A DNA stretch of 20,503 nt from Bacillota bacterium (GTDB taxonomy: Bacteria; Bacillota; Sulfobacillia; JAJZYS01; JAJYTV01), in contig JAKAPV010000018.1 of assembly GCA_021806845.1 (NCBI GenBank), positions 1 to 20,503 of the forward strand. Direction: 5' to 3'. Shown here one piece after another: positions 7,008 through 13,783 of this stretch (positions within the stretch are counted from its first letter, which is position 1; the number at the start of each line of letters is the position of its first letter). Under the pieces are notes generated by a model that saw only the letters and a list, made by a program, of their open reading frames with translations, ran no database searches and was not told the DNA's origin. The position numbers and the translations under genes were made by a program.

Positions 7008-7203
7008 TTGCGCAAAGTGATCACAGGCATCCTGGCTTCCGTGCTCGTGTCCGCAGGCGTCGTGCCGGCGGCGGCCTCAGCGGCGTCGCTGCCCGCCTCG
7101 CAGAAGGCCCGCCACATCAGGCTCCTCGGGAACCTCGGGGACCTCGGGCACGTCTGGGTCGTCCGGCACTTCCAGCAGCCAAGGTTCGTCCGGGCAGCAG
7201 TGA
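7008..7203 (+). pseudogene. Small secreted Ser/Gly/Thr-repeat protein, frameshifted
   Basis: TTG at 7008, 7 nt after AAGGGGA, opens a frame with a good signal peptide: MRKVITGIL, a hydrophobic stretch, then PAAASAAS and LPASQKA. The frame then loses sense at about 7107-7112. One base later, in the next frame, a clean low-complexity repeat of T-S-G and S-S-G units (GTSGTSGTSG, then SSSQGSSGQQ) runs from 7111 to a TGA at 7201-7203. Joining the two frames gives a 64-residue exported protein. Either a single extra base has broken it (GGCCCGCC region), the sequence has an error, or ribosomes slip there. The unshifted frame would run 200 nt further, into the kynureninase gene, with no sensible composition. 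No family is recognised. Confidence 0.5.
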
Positions 7204-7227
7204 CGCAAGTGCCCCGTGAAGGTGGCG

Positions 7228-7260
7228 CCCCCGCGAGTGCAGAAGGCACGCGCGGGGGTG
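7228..7260 (+). promoter_or_regulatory. Hairpin containing the kynureninase ribosome binding site
   Basis: CCCCCGCGAGTGC (7228-7240) and GCACGCGCGGGGG (7246-7258) pair with one mismatch around the loop AGAAG. The 3' arm GGGGG plus TG (7254-7260) is the only Shine-Dalgarno-like site before the TTG start at 7267. The structure could stop transcription from the small gene or mask translation of kynureninase. No T-tract follows, which favours an RBS-masking or mixed role. Confidence 0.5.
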
Positions 7261-7266
7261 TCGTGA

Positions 7267-8541
7267 TTGGAGCTGCGAGACTGGGCGGAGAGAGCCGGCG
7301 CGGAAGATGCTCGCGATCCCCTGGCCGCGCTGCGCACCGAATTCTACCTGCCGGAAGGCAGAATCTACCTCGACGGCAACTCGCTCGGGCTATTGTCGCG
7401 GCCCGCTGAGACCGCACTATTGCATGCGCTTGCGGAGTGGAGGGAACTCGGCGTTGGTGGCTGGGGCAGCGGCGAGCCTGCCTGGTTCCACCTCGCGGAA
7501 CGCCTCGGCGCGCTGCAGGCGCCGCTCGTTGGCGCGGAGCCGGAGGAAGTCGTGGTCACGGCGTCGACGACGCTCAACCTGCACCAGCTGCTCGCAACCT
7601 TCTACCGTCCCTCCGGTGCGCGCCGCGCGCTGCTCTGCGATCCCTTGAACTTTCCGAGCGACCGCTACGCCATCGAGAGCCATCTGAGCCTGCGGGGAGA
7701 GGACAGGTCGCTGATGCGGGAGGTTCAGACCCGCGATGGGCGCACGCTCTCCGCGGAGGACATCTCGCAGGCCCTGGAGGGTGGCGTGCAGCTTGCGATC
7801 CTGCCCGCCGTGCTCTACCGCAGCGGCCAACTGCTCGACGTTGGTGCGATCACGCGGGAGGCCCATGCGCGCGGCGTGCTCATCGGCTGGGACCTCTCCC
7901 ACGCCGCCGGCGCAGTGCCGCTGCATCTGCACGACGACGGGGCGGACTTCGCGTTCTGGTGCAACTACAAGTACCTGGACGGCGGACCCGGCGCCGCCGC
8001 GTCCCTCTTTGTGCACCGCCGCCACTTCGGGCGCCGGCCGGCTCTATGGGGCTGGTTCGGCAACCGCAAGGACCGCCAGTTCGATATGCTGCCGGAGTTC
8101 GAGGGGGCAGAGGGCGCGGGCGGCTACCAGACAGGCACGCCCCACATCCTCTCGATGGCACCGCTCCTCGGGGCGCTCTCGCTGCTCGGGCGGGCTGGCA
8201 TCGATGCAATGCGCGAGAAGTCGCTGCGGCAGACGCAGCTGCTCATCGAGATGAGCGACGACCTCCTCGCGCCGCTCGGCTTCCGGGTAGGCACGCCCAG
8301 AGCGCCCGCGCAGCGCGGCGGGCACGTCGCGCTCGAGCATCCGGAGGCGACGCGGATCGCACGCGCCCTCAAGGCGTGCGGCGTCGTGCCGGACTACCGC
8401 CCGCCAGACGTCGTGCGCCTGGGACCGAATCCGCTCTACACCTCGTTCGCGGAGATCGCGCAGGCGGTCTCCATCCTGCAGGAAATCGTCGCTTCCGGTT
8501 TGCACCTGCGCCAGGACGCGTCGCGGGAGGAGATCGCCTGA
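7267..8541 (+). CDS. kynU: Kynureninase
   Basis: A PLP-dependent hydrolase of 424 residues that cleaves L-kynurenine to anthranilate and alanine in tryptophan catabolism. It is cytoplasmic and normally a homodimer. Family landmarks are YLDGNSLGLL (34-43), GWGSGEPAWF (65-74), TTLNLHQLL (101-109), the PLP-phosphate and ring region NFPSDRY (128-134), D209 in WDLSHAAGAVPL contacting the pyridine nitrogen, the Schiff-base lysine K235 in CNYKYLDGGPG, and GYQTGTPHIL (286-295). Length and C-terminus are normal. The start is TTG with GGGGGTG 6 nt upstream, inside a hairpin arm. No kynA or kynB is adjacent, so the rest of the pathway, if present, is elsewhere; use in anthranilate supply or kynurenine scavenging is possible. 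A strong hairpin terminator follows 5 nt after the stop. Confidence 0.96.
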   Translation: MELRDWAERAGAEDARDPLAALRTEFYLPEGRIYLDGNSLGLLSRPAETALLHALAEWRELGVGGWGSGEPAWFHLAERLGALQAPLVGAEPEEVVVTASTTLNLHQLLATFYRPSGARRALLCDPLNFPSDRYAIESHLSLRGEDRSLMREVQTRDGRTLSAEDISQALEGGVQLAILPAVLYRSGQLLDVGAITREAHARGVLIGWDLSHAAGAVPLHLHDDGADFAFWCNYKYLDGGPGAAASLFVHRRHFGRRPALWGWFGNRKDRQFDMLPEFEGAEGAGGYQTGTPHILSMAPLLGALSLLGRAGIDAMREKSLRQTQLLIEMSDDLLAPLGFRVGTPRAPAQRGGHVALEHPEATRIARALKACGVVPDYRPPDVVRLGPNPLYTSFAEIAQAVSILQEIVASGLHLRQDASREEIA

Positions 8542-8546
8542 AATAG

Positions 8547-8574
8547 GGAGGCCGGCCTGTGCAGGCCGGCCTCC
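8547..8574. terminator. Terminator hairpin after kynU
   Basis: A perfect 12-bp stem (GGAGGCCGGCCT and complement) with loop GTGC lies just after the kynU stop. It sits 50 nt beyond the stop of the convergent membrane-protein gene, so it may serve both strands. There is no T-tract. Confidence 0.75.
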
Positions 8575-8623
8575 GGAGACTTCGGGCATATTGCGCCGCA
8601 GTCTGCCCTAAGTCCCGTGCGCG

Positions 8624-9184
8624 CTACTTGGGGGCGTACTTGGCGAAGGCGGCCAGGTGGCTCCAGAAAGCTCCGTAGCCCATGTAGCAGAAGATGACGG
8701 CTCCGACGATCAGAACGAGGGCTGCGACGATGGCGATGGCGCGCTGGTTCTTGTAGGCGATCGCCGGCAGGTTGAGCATGCCGCCAAGGCCGGCCAGGAT
8801 GTAGCCGGTGCCCGAAAGGGCTGGCTCGTTGGTCATGCCCATGTTGATCATGCGCAGGCCGACGATGATCGGCACGAGGCCCGCGAAGAAGCCTACGATC
8901 GAGGGCCCGAGGATGTCTTGCTTCATCAGCAGCAGGATGCCGGTGACGCTGTAGACGCTGGCAAACAGCAGAGCGGGCTCGCCGAAGGCGATGTTGTAGC
9001 TGCTCGGCAGGATCCAGTTCAGATCGATGTTGAGCGCGAGGAAGAAGAGCACGAGGCCGATGGTCAGGAAGCCGCCGCCCCACGTCTGGCGCCTGCTCTC
9101 GTCCGGCTGGAAGTAGAGGTAGAAGGCGAGAAGCGCGAGGCCGATCCCGACGGACACCAGCATGACGGCAAGGTAGTCGATCAT
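8624..9184 (-). CDS. DUF981-like integral membrane protein
   Basis: A 186-residue protein with about six hydrophobic segments. The start is ATG at 9184, preceded by GGGGAGG at 10 nt; the frame is open further upstream but that part is Arg-rich and non-membrane. TM1 covers about 5-24 (LAVMLVSVGIGLALLAFYLY), followed by a charged loop PDESRRQ. A conserved-looking polar loop, LPSSYNIAFGEP, lies between TM2 and TM3. Later helices carry LLMKQDI, RMINMGMTNEP and CYMGYGAF. The pattern resembles DUF981 membrane proteins of bacteria and archaea, recognised from memory of the SYNIAFG loop, not from a search. The function is unknown. The gene is alone on its strand, with an operator-like palindrome in its leader. 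Confidence 0.8.
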   Translation of the reverse strand: MIDYLAVMLVSVGIGLALLAFYLYFQPDESRRQTWGGGFLTIGLVLFFLALNIDLNWILPSSYNIAFGEPALLFASVYSVTGILLLMKQDILGPSIVGFFAGLVPIIVGLRMINMGMTNEPALSGTGYILAGLGGMLNLPAIAYKNQRAIAIVAALVLIVGAVIFCYMGYGAFWSHLAAFAKYAPK

Positions 9185-9241
9185 ACCCACGTAGCCTCCC
9201 CGTTTGGCAGACTCGCGTGCCGCGGCGCGGGCGCGTCTTGT

Positions 9242-9300
9242 GTTCTGGACGTGCCCAGAACCTTCTGCCGCATCCAATATCGCGCGGCACAGATTGTGAA
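9242..9300 (-). promoter_or_regulatory. Probable promoter and operator palindrome of the DUF981-like gene
   Basis: On the minus strand TTCACA (9300-9295) and TTGGAT (9277-9272) are 17 nt apart and could be -35 and -10 boxes. Just downstream lies a perfect palindrome, GTTCTGG (9242-9248), 6 nt, CCAGAAC (9255-9261), where a repressor would block the start of transcription. It could equally be an RNA hairpin in the 5' leader, which would be about 80 nt long. Confidence 0.35.
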
Positions 9301-9560
9301 GATACGAGCAAGCAGGCCCAAGATCGGCGGTGCGTTCGGGTCTCTGGCGGTGGGTCCGATCGACGCCCTCTCGCCATTGGTTCTCGCCGGTTTGCCCTCG
9401 GCCGCGGTCCGACGGACGGCCGCTTGTGTCTATGCATCGGCCATTTGCGCATCCGACCGGTTGGCGCACGCCGGGAAGGCGCCGCAAACGGCGCAGGGGC
9501 GGGCTCTTGCGCAAATCTGCGGGGTGGCGCGACCTCCTTGCCATGCGGTATATGGGACTG

Positions 9561-9596
9561 GGTCAAGTTTGGCCGTATCGCGCCAAATTTCTGACC
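9561..9596. repeat. Imperfect inverted repeat, operator-like
   Basis: GGTCA (9561-9565) and TTTGGC (9568-9573) are mirrored by GCCAAA (9582-9587) and TGACC (9592-9596), with slightly different spacers on the two sides. This could be a two-part operator or an RNA stem with an internal loop, 140 nt before the lipoprotein start. Confidence 0.35.
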
Positions 9597-9612
9597 TGTA
9601 TTCGCGGCAGGC

Positions 9613-9636
9613 CCTCGCGCCACTCTCGGCGCGAGG
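9613..9636. repeat. Hairpin with 9-bp perfect stem
   Basis: CCTCGCGCC (9613-9621) and GGCGCGAGG (9628-9636) enclose a 6-nt loop. It lies about 100 nt before the lipoprotein start. It may be a leader structure, or a terminator for an unseen transcript. Confidence 0.35.
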
Positions 9637-9736
9637 CGGGCGGACCATGCCGGCGAGGCGTTCGGCGCCTGTGCCGGTCAAGTGGCAGGAGTTGCTTCGC
9701 ATAGACAGGAATCAGCGCTTTGGGGGTGGCTGCAAC

Positions 9737-10315
9737 ATGTCTTCTCGGCGCACTTTGAAGTTTGCGGCGGCGGTAACGCTCGGTCTCGCGCTCGCCGGCT
9801 GCGGCGCACAGGTGGCCGCCACGAAGGCGGACAAGCCTCCGGCGCACAAGCATAAGGCGACCGCACATGGATCGTCGTCCACCCCGTCCTCGCCTTCGGG
9901 CGGTACGAATGCGAGCGGCTCCGGCAGCGGCACGCAGGCAACCGTGACGACCGTAGCGCCGTCCGGTGTCAGCCTGAGCTACAGCATCGCCCCGCCGGGA
10001 CAGACGTCTGGCGGCGCGATGGCCATGCTCTCCGTAGCGAACGTACCCTCGGGCTGGATCCTCGAGACGCTGCAGGCGTGGTCCGCCGCCGGCGAGATGG
10101 CATCCGAGACCCCCTCGCAGGCCATGACGAGCGTGTTCGGCCAGCCGCAGGGGGGCTTCTCGATGGGTTCCGACGGGCAGGTCATCAGCTACTTCTTCCC
10201 GAACCCGCCCGGCAAGTGGGCGAACACCACGGTGCACTTCACACTGGTCTTCCAGACGTCTGCGGGCACATCGCAGTCGGTGTCGACCGGAGACTTCGCG
10301 TTTCCAGCCGAGTAG
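9737..10315 (+). CDS. Lipoprotein of unknown function
   Basis: A 192-residue predicted lipoprotein. ATG at 9737 is preceded by GGGGGTG at 8 nt. The signal peptide (SSRR, hydrophobic core) ends in the lipobox LALAGC, with C22 as the lipidated residue. A charged spacer KADKPPAHKHK and a long Ser/Thr/Gly linker (about 45-75) precede a compact domain of about 110 residues, which probably folds as beta strands (VSLSYSIAPP, WANTTVHFTLVFQTSAG, STGDFAFPAE). No family is recognised. The protein would sit on the outer face of the cytoplasmic membrane, with the linker holding the domain away from it. The truncated transposon begins within about 35 nt of its stop, so the gene may have lost its original downstream neighbour. 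Confidence 0.82.
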   Translation: MSSRRTLKFAAAVTLGLALAGCGAQVAATKADKPPAHKHKATAHGSSSTPSSPSGGTNASGSGSGTQATVTTVAPSGVSLSYSIAPPGQTSGGAMAMLSVANVPSGWILETLQAWSAAGEMASETPSQAMTSVFGQPQGGFSMGSDGQVISYFFPNPPGKWANTTVHFTLVFQTSAGTSQSVSTGDFAFPAE

Positions 10316-10348
10316 CCGGAGCGATCGAGGGATCATTCACCAGATGAG

Positions 10349-10795
10349 CGCCGAACAATCGCCTACGCCCGTGTGTCCAGTCATGACCAGAAGGACGATC
10401 TGGAACGGCAGAAGCAGGTCTTGGAGTTGTACTGCGCCCGCCAGGGCTGGACATTCGAGATCGTGTCGGACCTCGGATCGGGCATGAACTACCAGAAAAA
10501 GGGCCTCAAGCACCTGCTGGGCGAAATCCTCAAGGGACACGTCGGGCGGCTGGTGATCACCCACCAGGATAGACTCTTGCGGTTCGGCGCCGAACTGGTC
10601 TTTGCGATCCGCGAAGCCAAGGAGGTCGAGGTCGTCATCCTCAACCAGGGTGAGGACACGACGTTCGAAGAGGATCTTGCGACGGACGTTCGGGAGATCA
10701 TCACGGTGTTCTCCGCCCGGCTCTACGGCAGCCGATCACGCAAGAACCAGAAACTTATCGAGGGGGTAAAGAGAGCGGTAGAGGAGATGGAATGA
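10349..10795 (+). pseudogene. tnpA: IS607-type serine recombinase TnpA, N-terminally truncated
   Basis: This is the catalytic domain of the small serine recombinase that moves IS607 elements. The frame reads RRTIAYARVSSHDQ, with the catalytic serine in RVSS, then LERQ, HQDRLLRFG, and a C-terminus SARLYGSRSRKN as in full-length members. Complete proteins are about 190-210 residues and start with a MerR-like helix-turn-helix of about 60 residues. None of that is present, and upstream the frame meets the lipoprotein stop at 10313-10315. The first usable start is GTG at 10373, without a ribosome site; it would remove the first beta strand and leave only 140 residues. It is almost certainly inactive. 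The tnpB start overlaps its stop codon. Confidence 0.8.
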
Positions 10796-11994
10796 TGCTG
10801 ATGGCGCACAAGATCGCGCTTGATCCCAACAACAAGCAGGCGACGCACTTCGCCCGGGCGGCGGGGACGGCGCGCTTCGCGTATAACTGGGCGCTCGCCG
10901 AGTGGGATCGTCAGTATGCGGCGCACCGGGAGGATCCATTCCTTCCGGCTCCTACCGAAGCGGCCCTGCGCCGCCAGCTCAACGCCATCAAGCGCACGGA
11001 GTTCCCTTGGATGCTGGAGGTGACGAAGAACGCTCCGCAAATGGCGATAATGCAACTCGGGCAGGCCTTTCGGAACTTCTTCGCCGACCGGGCAAAGCAC
11101 CCCACCTTTCGCAGGAGGGGCGTCCACGACAGGTTCACCCTGACGAACGACCAGTTCCGCGTGGCCGGACGCCGCATCCATATCCCGCATCTCGGCTGGG
11201 TACGGATGCGCGAAGCACTGCGCTTTTCCGGGGCGATCATGTCGGCCACGATCTCCCGTACGGCGGATCGTTGGTTCGTCTCGATCACGGTGGAGACCGA
11301 CGACCCGCCCAGGCGTCCAGTGGAGCATGAAGGTGCGGTCGGCGTCGACCTCGGCGTGCTCGCCCTGGCCACCCTGTCGACAGGAGAGCGCGTCCCTGGA
11401 CCCAAGGCACATAAGCAGCAACTGGGACGGCTGCGCCGCCTGAGTCGGAGTCTCAGTCGCAAGCAGAAGGGCTCGAAGAACCGCGCCAAAGTGAAAGCCA
11501 AGCTCGCGCGACTTCACGCCCGGATCGCCGACATCCGGCTGGACTCCCTGCACCAACTCACGTCGGATCTCACCCGCCGCTTCGACGTCATCGGCATCGA
11601 GGACCTGAACGTGCGGGGCATGGTGCGCAACCGCCATCTCTCCCGTTCCATTGCCGACATGGGCTTTCATGAGTTCCGTCGGCAGCTGGAGTACAAAGCC
11701 GAAAGGCGCGGCGCCGCAGTCGTGGCAGCCGACCGCTTCTTCCCGAGCAGTAAGCTCTGCTCGGCCTGCGGCGTCATCCAGGATGAGATGCCTCTGTCGC
11801 TGCGCATCTGGACCTGTCCGGCGTGCAACACCACACACGACCGGGACCTAAACGCCGCGATCAATCTGGCCCGACACGCCGTGAGTTCCACGGTGTCTGC
11901 CTGTGGAGGGGAAGGCTCTGGCAGCGGCCACTTGGCCCCTGTGAAACCAGCCCCTGCGAAGCAGGAAGTTAGCGCTAAAGCTACCCTTGCGTAG
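10792..11994 (+). CDS. tnpB: TnpB RNA-guided nuclease
   Basis: A 400-residue TnpB of the IS200/IS605/IS607 superfamily, the ancestor-type of Cas12 nucleases. Such proteins use a reRNA (omega RNA) from the element's right end to cut DNA next to a target-adjacent motif, which favours element retention. The N-terminal OrfB helix-turn-helix/WED part carries ARFAYNWAL (28-36). The RuvC residues are all present: D186 (GVDLGVLALATL), E270 (GIEDLNVRGM) and D352 (HDRDLNAAINLA). The zinc ribbon has C323, C326, C342 and C345. The Arg/Lys-rich helix RLRRLSRSLSRKQKG is also typical. No frameshift is seen, although the partner recombinase is broken. The start ATG at 10792 overlaps the tnpA stop; ATG at 10795 or 10801 would serve equally well. 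Confidence 0.95.
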   Translation: MMLMAHKIALDPNNKQATHFARAAGTARFAYNWALAEWDRQYAAHREDPFLPAPTEAALRRQLNAIKRTEFPWMLEVTKNAPQMAIMQLGQAFRNFFADRAKHPTFRRRGVHDRFTLTNDQFRVAGRRIHIPHLGWVRMREALRFSGAIMSATISRTADRWFVSITVETDDPPRRPVEHEGAVGVDLGVLALATLSTGERVPGPKAHKQQLGRLRRLSRSLSRKQKGSKNRAKVKAKLARLHARIADIRLDSLHQLTSDLTRRFDVIGIEDLNVRGMVRNRHLSRSIADMGFHEFRRQLEYKAERRGAAVVAADRFFPSSKLCSACGVIQDEMPLSLRIWTCPACNTTHDRDLNAAINLARHAVSSTVSACGGEGSGSGHLAPVKPAPAKQEVSAKATLA

Positions 11995-12004
11995 TTTTGG
12001 GTAG
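11890..12004 (+). ncRNA. Probable reRNA (omega RNA) 3' scaffold of TnpB
   Basis: TnpB guide RNAs are transcribed from the 3' end of tnpB through the right end. Here, over the last codons and stop of tnpB, the sequence folds as CCTGC-GAA-GCAGG (11953-11965), then a TTAGCGCTAA palindrome, then a terminal stem CTACCC (11981-11986)/GGGTAG (11999-12004). The guide would be the flanking DNA just after about 12004. The 5' border is a guess. Confidence 0.45.
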
Positions 12005-12234
12005 GTCTAACGGAACGGAACCATTTCTTCACGATCGCCCTACTCTGGTACGTGCTGACGCGGACCGGATCGCGGCTTGACGTGTCGCTCACGGAGCTGA
12101 TGCAGGCCCTGCCCGGCATCGCGGCGCTCATTTCGATCCCGGTGCTGCTCGCCGGCTGCTGGCTCTTTGCACTCTGCGCGGCCGCCGCCTTCCTGTTGCC
12201 GGCCGACGACGACATCGCGGCCGTCGGCGCCTGA
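11995..12234 (+). pseudogene. 3' fragment of a membrane-protein gene cut by the IS
   Basis: Immediately past the element, an open frame without a start encodes two hydrophobic segments: FFTIALLWYVL, then a polar TRTGSRLDVSLTE, then a longer one, ALPGIAALISIPVLLAGCWL with a following Ala-rich helix. It ends in an acidic tail PADDDIAAVGA. A GTG at 12052 exists but has no ribosome site, and coding character continues upstream of it to about 12022. The gene's 5' part is not found left of the element, where an unrelated lipoprotein stands, so insertion was probably followed by deletion. The family is not recognised. Confidence 0.5.
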
Positions 12235-12237
12235 TGC

Positions 12238-13488
12238 TCAGGCGATGACGCGAACCCCCGTGAAGACGCCAAACCCGATCACGAGGGCGACCGCGAGCCA
12301 GACGGTGAGGCGGTACGCGCCGCGCATGCGCAGGCTGCGGGGCAGGGCGCGCGCTTCCAGCGCCACGAGGAACCCGAGCACGATCGGCAGGAGGATCGCG
12401 TTCATCACCTCGACGTCGAGCGTCAGGCGCACGAGGGGCAAGCCGGTCAGCACCACACACGCTCCGATCGCAAGCGCCCCGGCGTAGACGAGATAGAAGA
12501 TCCTCGCCTCGGCGGGGCGGTGGTTCAGGCTGTGCGGCGCCGCCAGGACCTCCCCGACGCCGAAGGCGGCGGCGAGAGACACGACGAGCGCGGCCACCAG
12601 CGACGCCCCGAGGATGCCGAGTCCGAAGGCGAGCCGCGCGCCGATGTAGCCGAGAAACGGCTCAAGCGCACGCGAGATGTCCGGGATCCCGCGCAGGCTC
12701 TGGGCGCCCGGGGCGCTGCCGATCGTCGCTGCGACGGCGACGATCACGGCGATCATCACGATCTGGGTGGCGACTGCGCCGAGCAGCGTGTCGATGCGTG
12801 CACCGCGCAGGTCTTGCGTCCTCAGGCCCTTGTCGATCACCGCGCCCTGCTGGTAGAAGACCATCCACGGCATGATCACCGCGCCGACGTTCGCGGCGAG
12901 GAGGAAGAGATACCCGCCGTCGTGCAGCGGCATGTGCGCGAGGCCCGCCAGCATCTGTCCCGAATTCGGGTGCGCGAGAAACGCCGCGGGGAGGAAGAAA
13001 AGCTCAAACAGGCCGAGCGCGATGCCCACCCGCTCGACCTTGCGATAACTGCCGGTAAGTCCGAGTCCGATCAGCAGGATCGCTGCCGCGACAACGGCGA
13101 GCGGGGCTGACACGCCGAACAGCTGCGCGACGCCCGCGATGCCCACAAATTCCGTGATGATTGCGCCGAGCGATGCGAGAAAGAGCGTGCCGACCGAGAG
13201 GACTGCCCAGGCTCCGCCAAAGGTTTCACGGATGAGTTCCCCGTGCCCCTTGCCCGTCACGGTGCCCAGGCGTACCGTCATCTCCTGCACGAAGTAGAGC
13301 ACGGGTATGAGCAAGAGCTGTGGCAGCACCATGCTGTAGCCCCACTGGGCGCCCGACTGCGCCGCAGTGACAATGCTGCCGGCGTCGGTGTCGGCCAGCA
13401 TGACCATGAGGCCCGGTCCCAGCACTGCCGCCCAGCGGGCAATCCGCCGCCATGCCGCAGGCCGCACCGGCGTCAACTCCCAATCCAC
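12238..13488 (-). CDS. Divergent NRAMP-family metal transporter
   Basis: A 416-residue inner-membrane transporter with 11 or so hydrophobic helices and the NRAMP fold. The start chosen is GTG at 13488, with GGGGGAG 5 nt upstream; a TTG at 13557 would add 23 residues without a good site. TM1 carries GPGLMVMLADTDAGSI and TM6 carries GAVIMPWMVFYQQ. Aligned by hand to canonical members, the TM1 DPGN motif is DAGS (35-38), keeping the metal-binding Asp. The TM6 MPH is MPW (206-208), keeping the Met but losing the His linked to proton movement. This points to a divergent clade whose ion and coupling may differ from Mn/Fe:H+ symport. No Mn riboswitch or Fur-like box is evident upstream. It converges with the gene fragment at 11995-12234, 3 nt apart. 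Confidence 0.9.
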   Translation of the reverse strand: MDWELTPVRPAAWRRIARWAAVLGPGLMVMLADTDAGSIVTAAQSGAQWGYSMVLPQLLLIPVLYFVQEMTVRLGTVTGKGHGELIRETFGGAWAVLSVGTLFLASLGAIITEFVGIAGVAQLFGVSAPLAVVAAAILLIGLGLTGSYRKVERVGIALGLFELFFLPAAFLAHPNSGQMLAGLAHMPLHDGGYLFLLAANVGAVIMPWMVFYQQGAVIDKGLRTQDLRGARIDTLLGAVATQIVMIAVIVAVAATIGSAPGAQSLRGIPDISRALEPFLGYIGARLAFGLGILGASLVAALVVSLAAAFGVGEVLAAPHSLNHRPAEARIFYLVYAGALAIGACVVLTGLPLVRLTLDVEVMNAILLPIVLGFLVALEARALPRSLRMRGAYRLTVWLAVALVIGFGVFTGVRVIA

Positions 13489-13493
13489 CGCGT

Positions 13494-13500
13494 CTCCCCC
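13494..13500 (-). promoter_or_regulatory. Ribosome binding site deciding the NRAMP start
   Basis: GGGGGAG on the minus strand, 5 nt before GTG at 13488, is the best site among the alternative starts at 13557, 13542 and 13488. Confidence 0.55.
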
Positions 13501-13568
13501 AGCGCGTTTTGCGAAAGCTTGCCCGATCTGCGGCCAGAGCACTCCTGCCTGCCGCAAAGGACACCACT

Positions 13569-13649
13569 ATGCTGGGAATTCGGGATTCGGACGACAATGG
13601 CCAATCGGTCCTAGCGGCGGCGGCAAATGGGAAGTACGCACAGCTATGA
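13569..13649 (+). CDS. Possible 26-residue small ORF
   Basis: ATG at 13569 follows AAAGGA at 7 nt and encodes MLGIRDSDDNGQSVLAAAAN and six more residues, ending at TGA 13647-13649. It sits in the 295-nt gap between the NRAMP gene and hyfI, on the opposite strand to both. The composition is less biased than surrounding chance frames, but nothing else supports it. The rest of this gap shows only a weak GGCGG/CCGCC hairpin (13661-13675) that might end the hydrogenase transcript. Confidence 0.15.
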   Translation: MLGIRDSDDNGQSVLAAAANGKYAQL

Positions 13650-13783
13650 GCATCGTGCCTGGCGGTCTTGCCGCCGGCGGGGCCCGGAAGCACAGCCGCC
13701 GCATCTACGGCCGCCATGAGCGCCCAGACGAGGGGAAAGTGTCGCGGATTTCCGGTGGCAAAGAACGTTCGGCGGTGCTCGCG

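Larger units (their letters stand above)
9301..9736. other. Non-coding stretch upstream of the lipoprotein
   Basis: No convincing gene is seen here on either strand. With the promoter region before it, the gap between the DUF981-like gene and the lipoprotein is 552 nt. Open frames exist, but they are Arg/Pro-rich, lack ribosome sites or starts, and resemble chance G+C-rich frames. The stretch holds two inverted repeats, listed separately. It could contain an untranslated RNA or the remains of a lost gene. Confidence 0.5.
10316..12010 (+). mobile_element. Degenerate IS607-type element
   Basis: The element carries a serine-recombinase tnpA fragment and an intact tnpB, overlapping by ATGA, which is the IS607 layout. 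The left end is missing: tnpA lacks its N-terminal DNA-binding domain, and the lipoprotein stop codon stands where that coding should be. The right end lies close after the terminal stem at 11981-12004. IS607 elements have no terminal inverted repeats, so exact borders are estimates. Confidence 0.75.

Noticed and set aside
7077..7337. Minus-strand frame with PEVPEVPEEP-like repeat
   Set aside because: It is the antisense image of the TSG/SSG repeat. No ribosome site is seen, and the protein has no other sensible features.
8657..9736. Long plus-strand open frame leading into the lipoprotein frame
   Set aside because: It is antisense to the DUF981-like gene and rich in charged chance residues. 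The lipoprotein has its own ATG, ribosome site and signal peptide at 9737.
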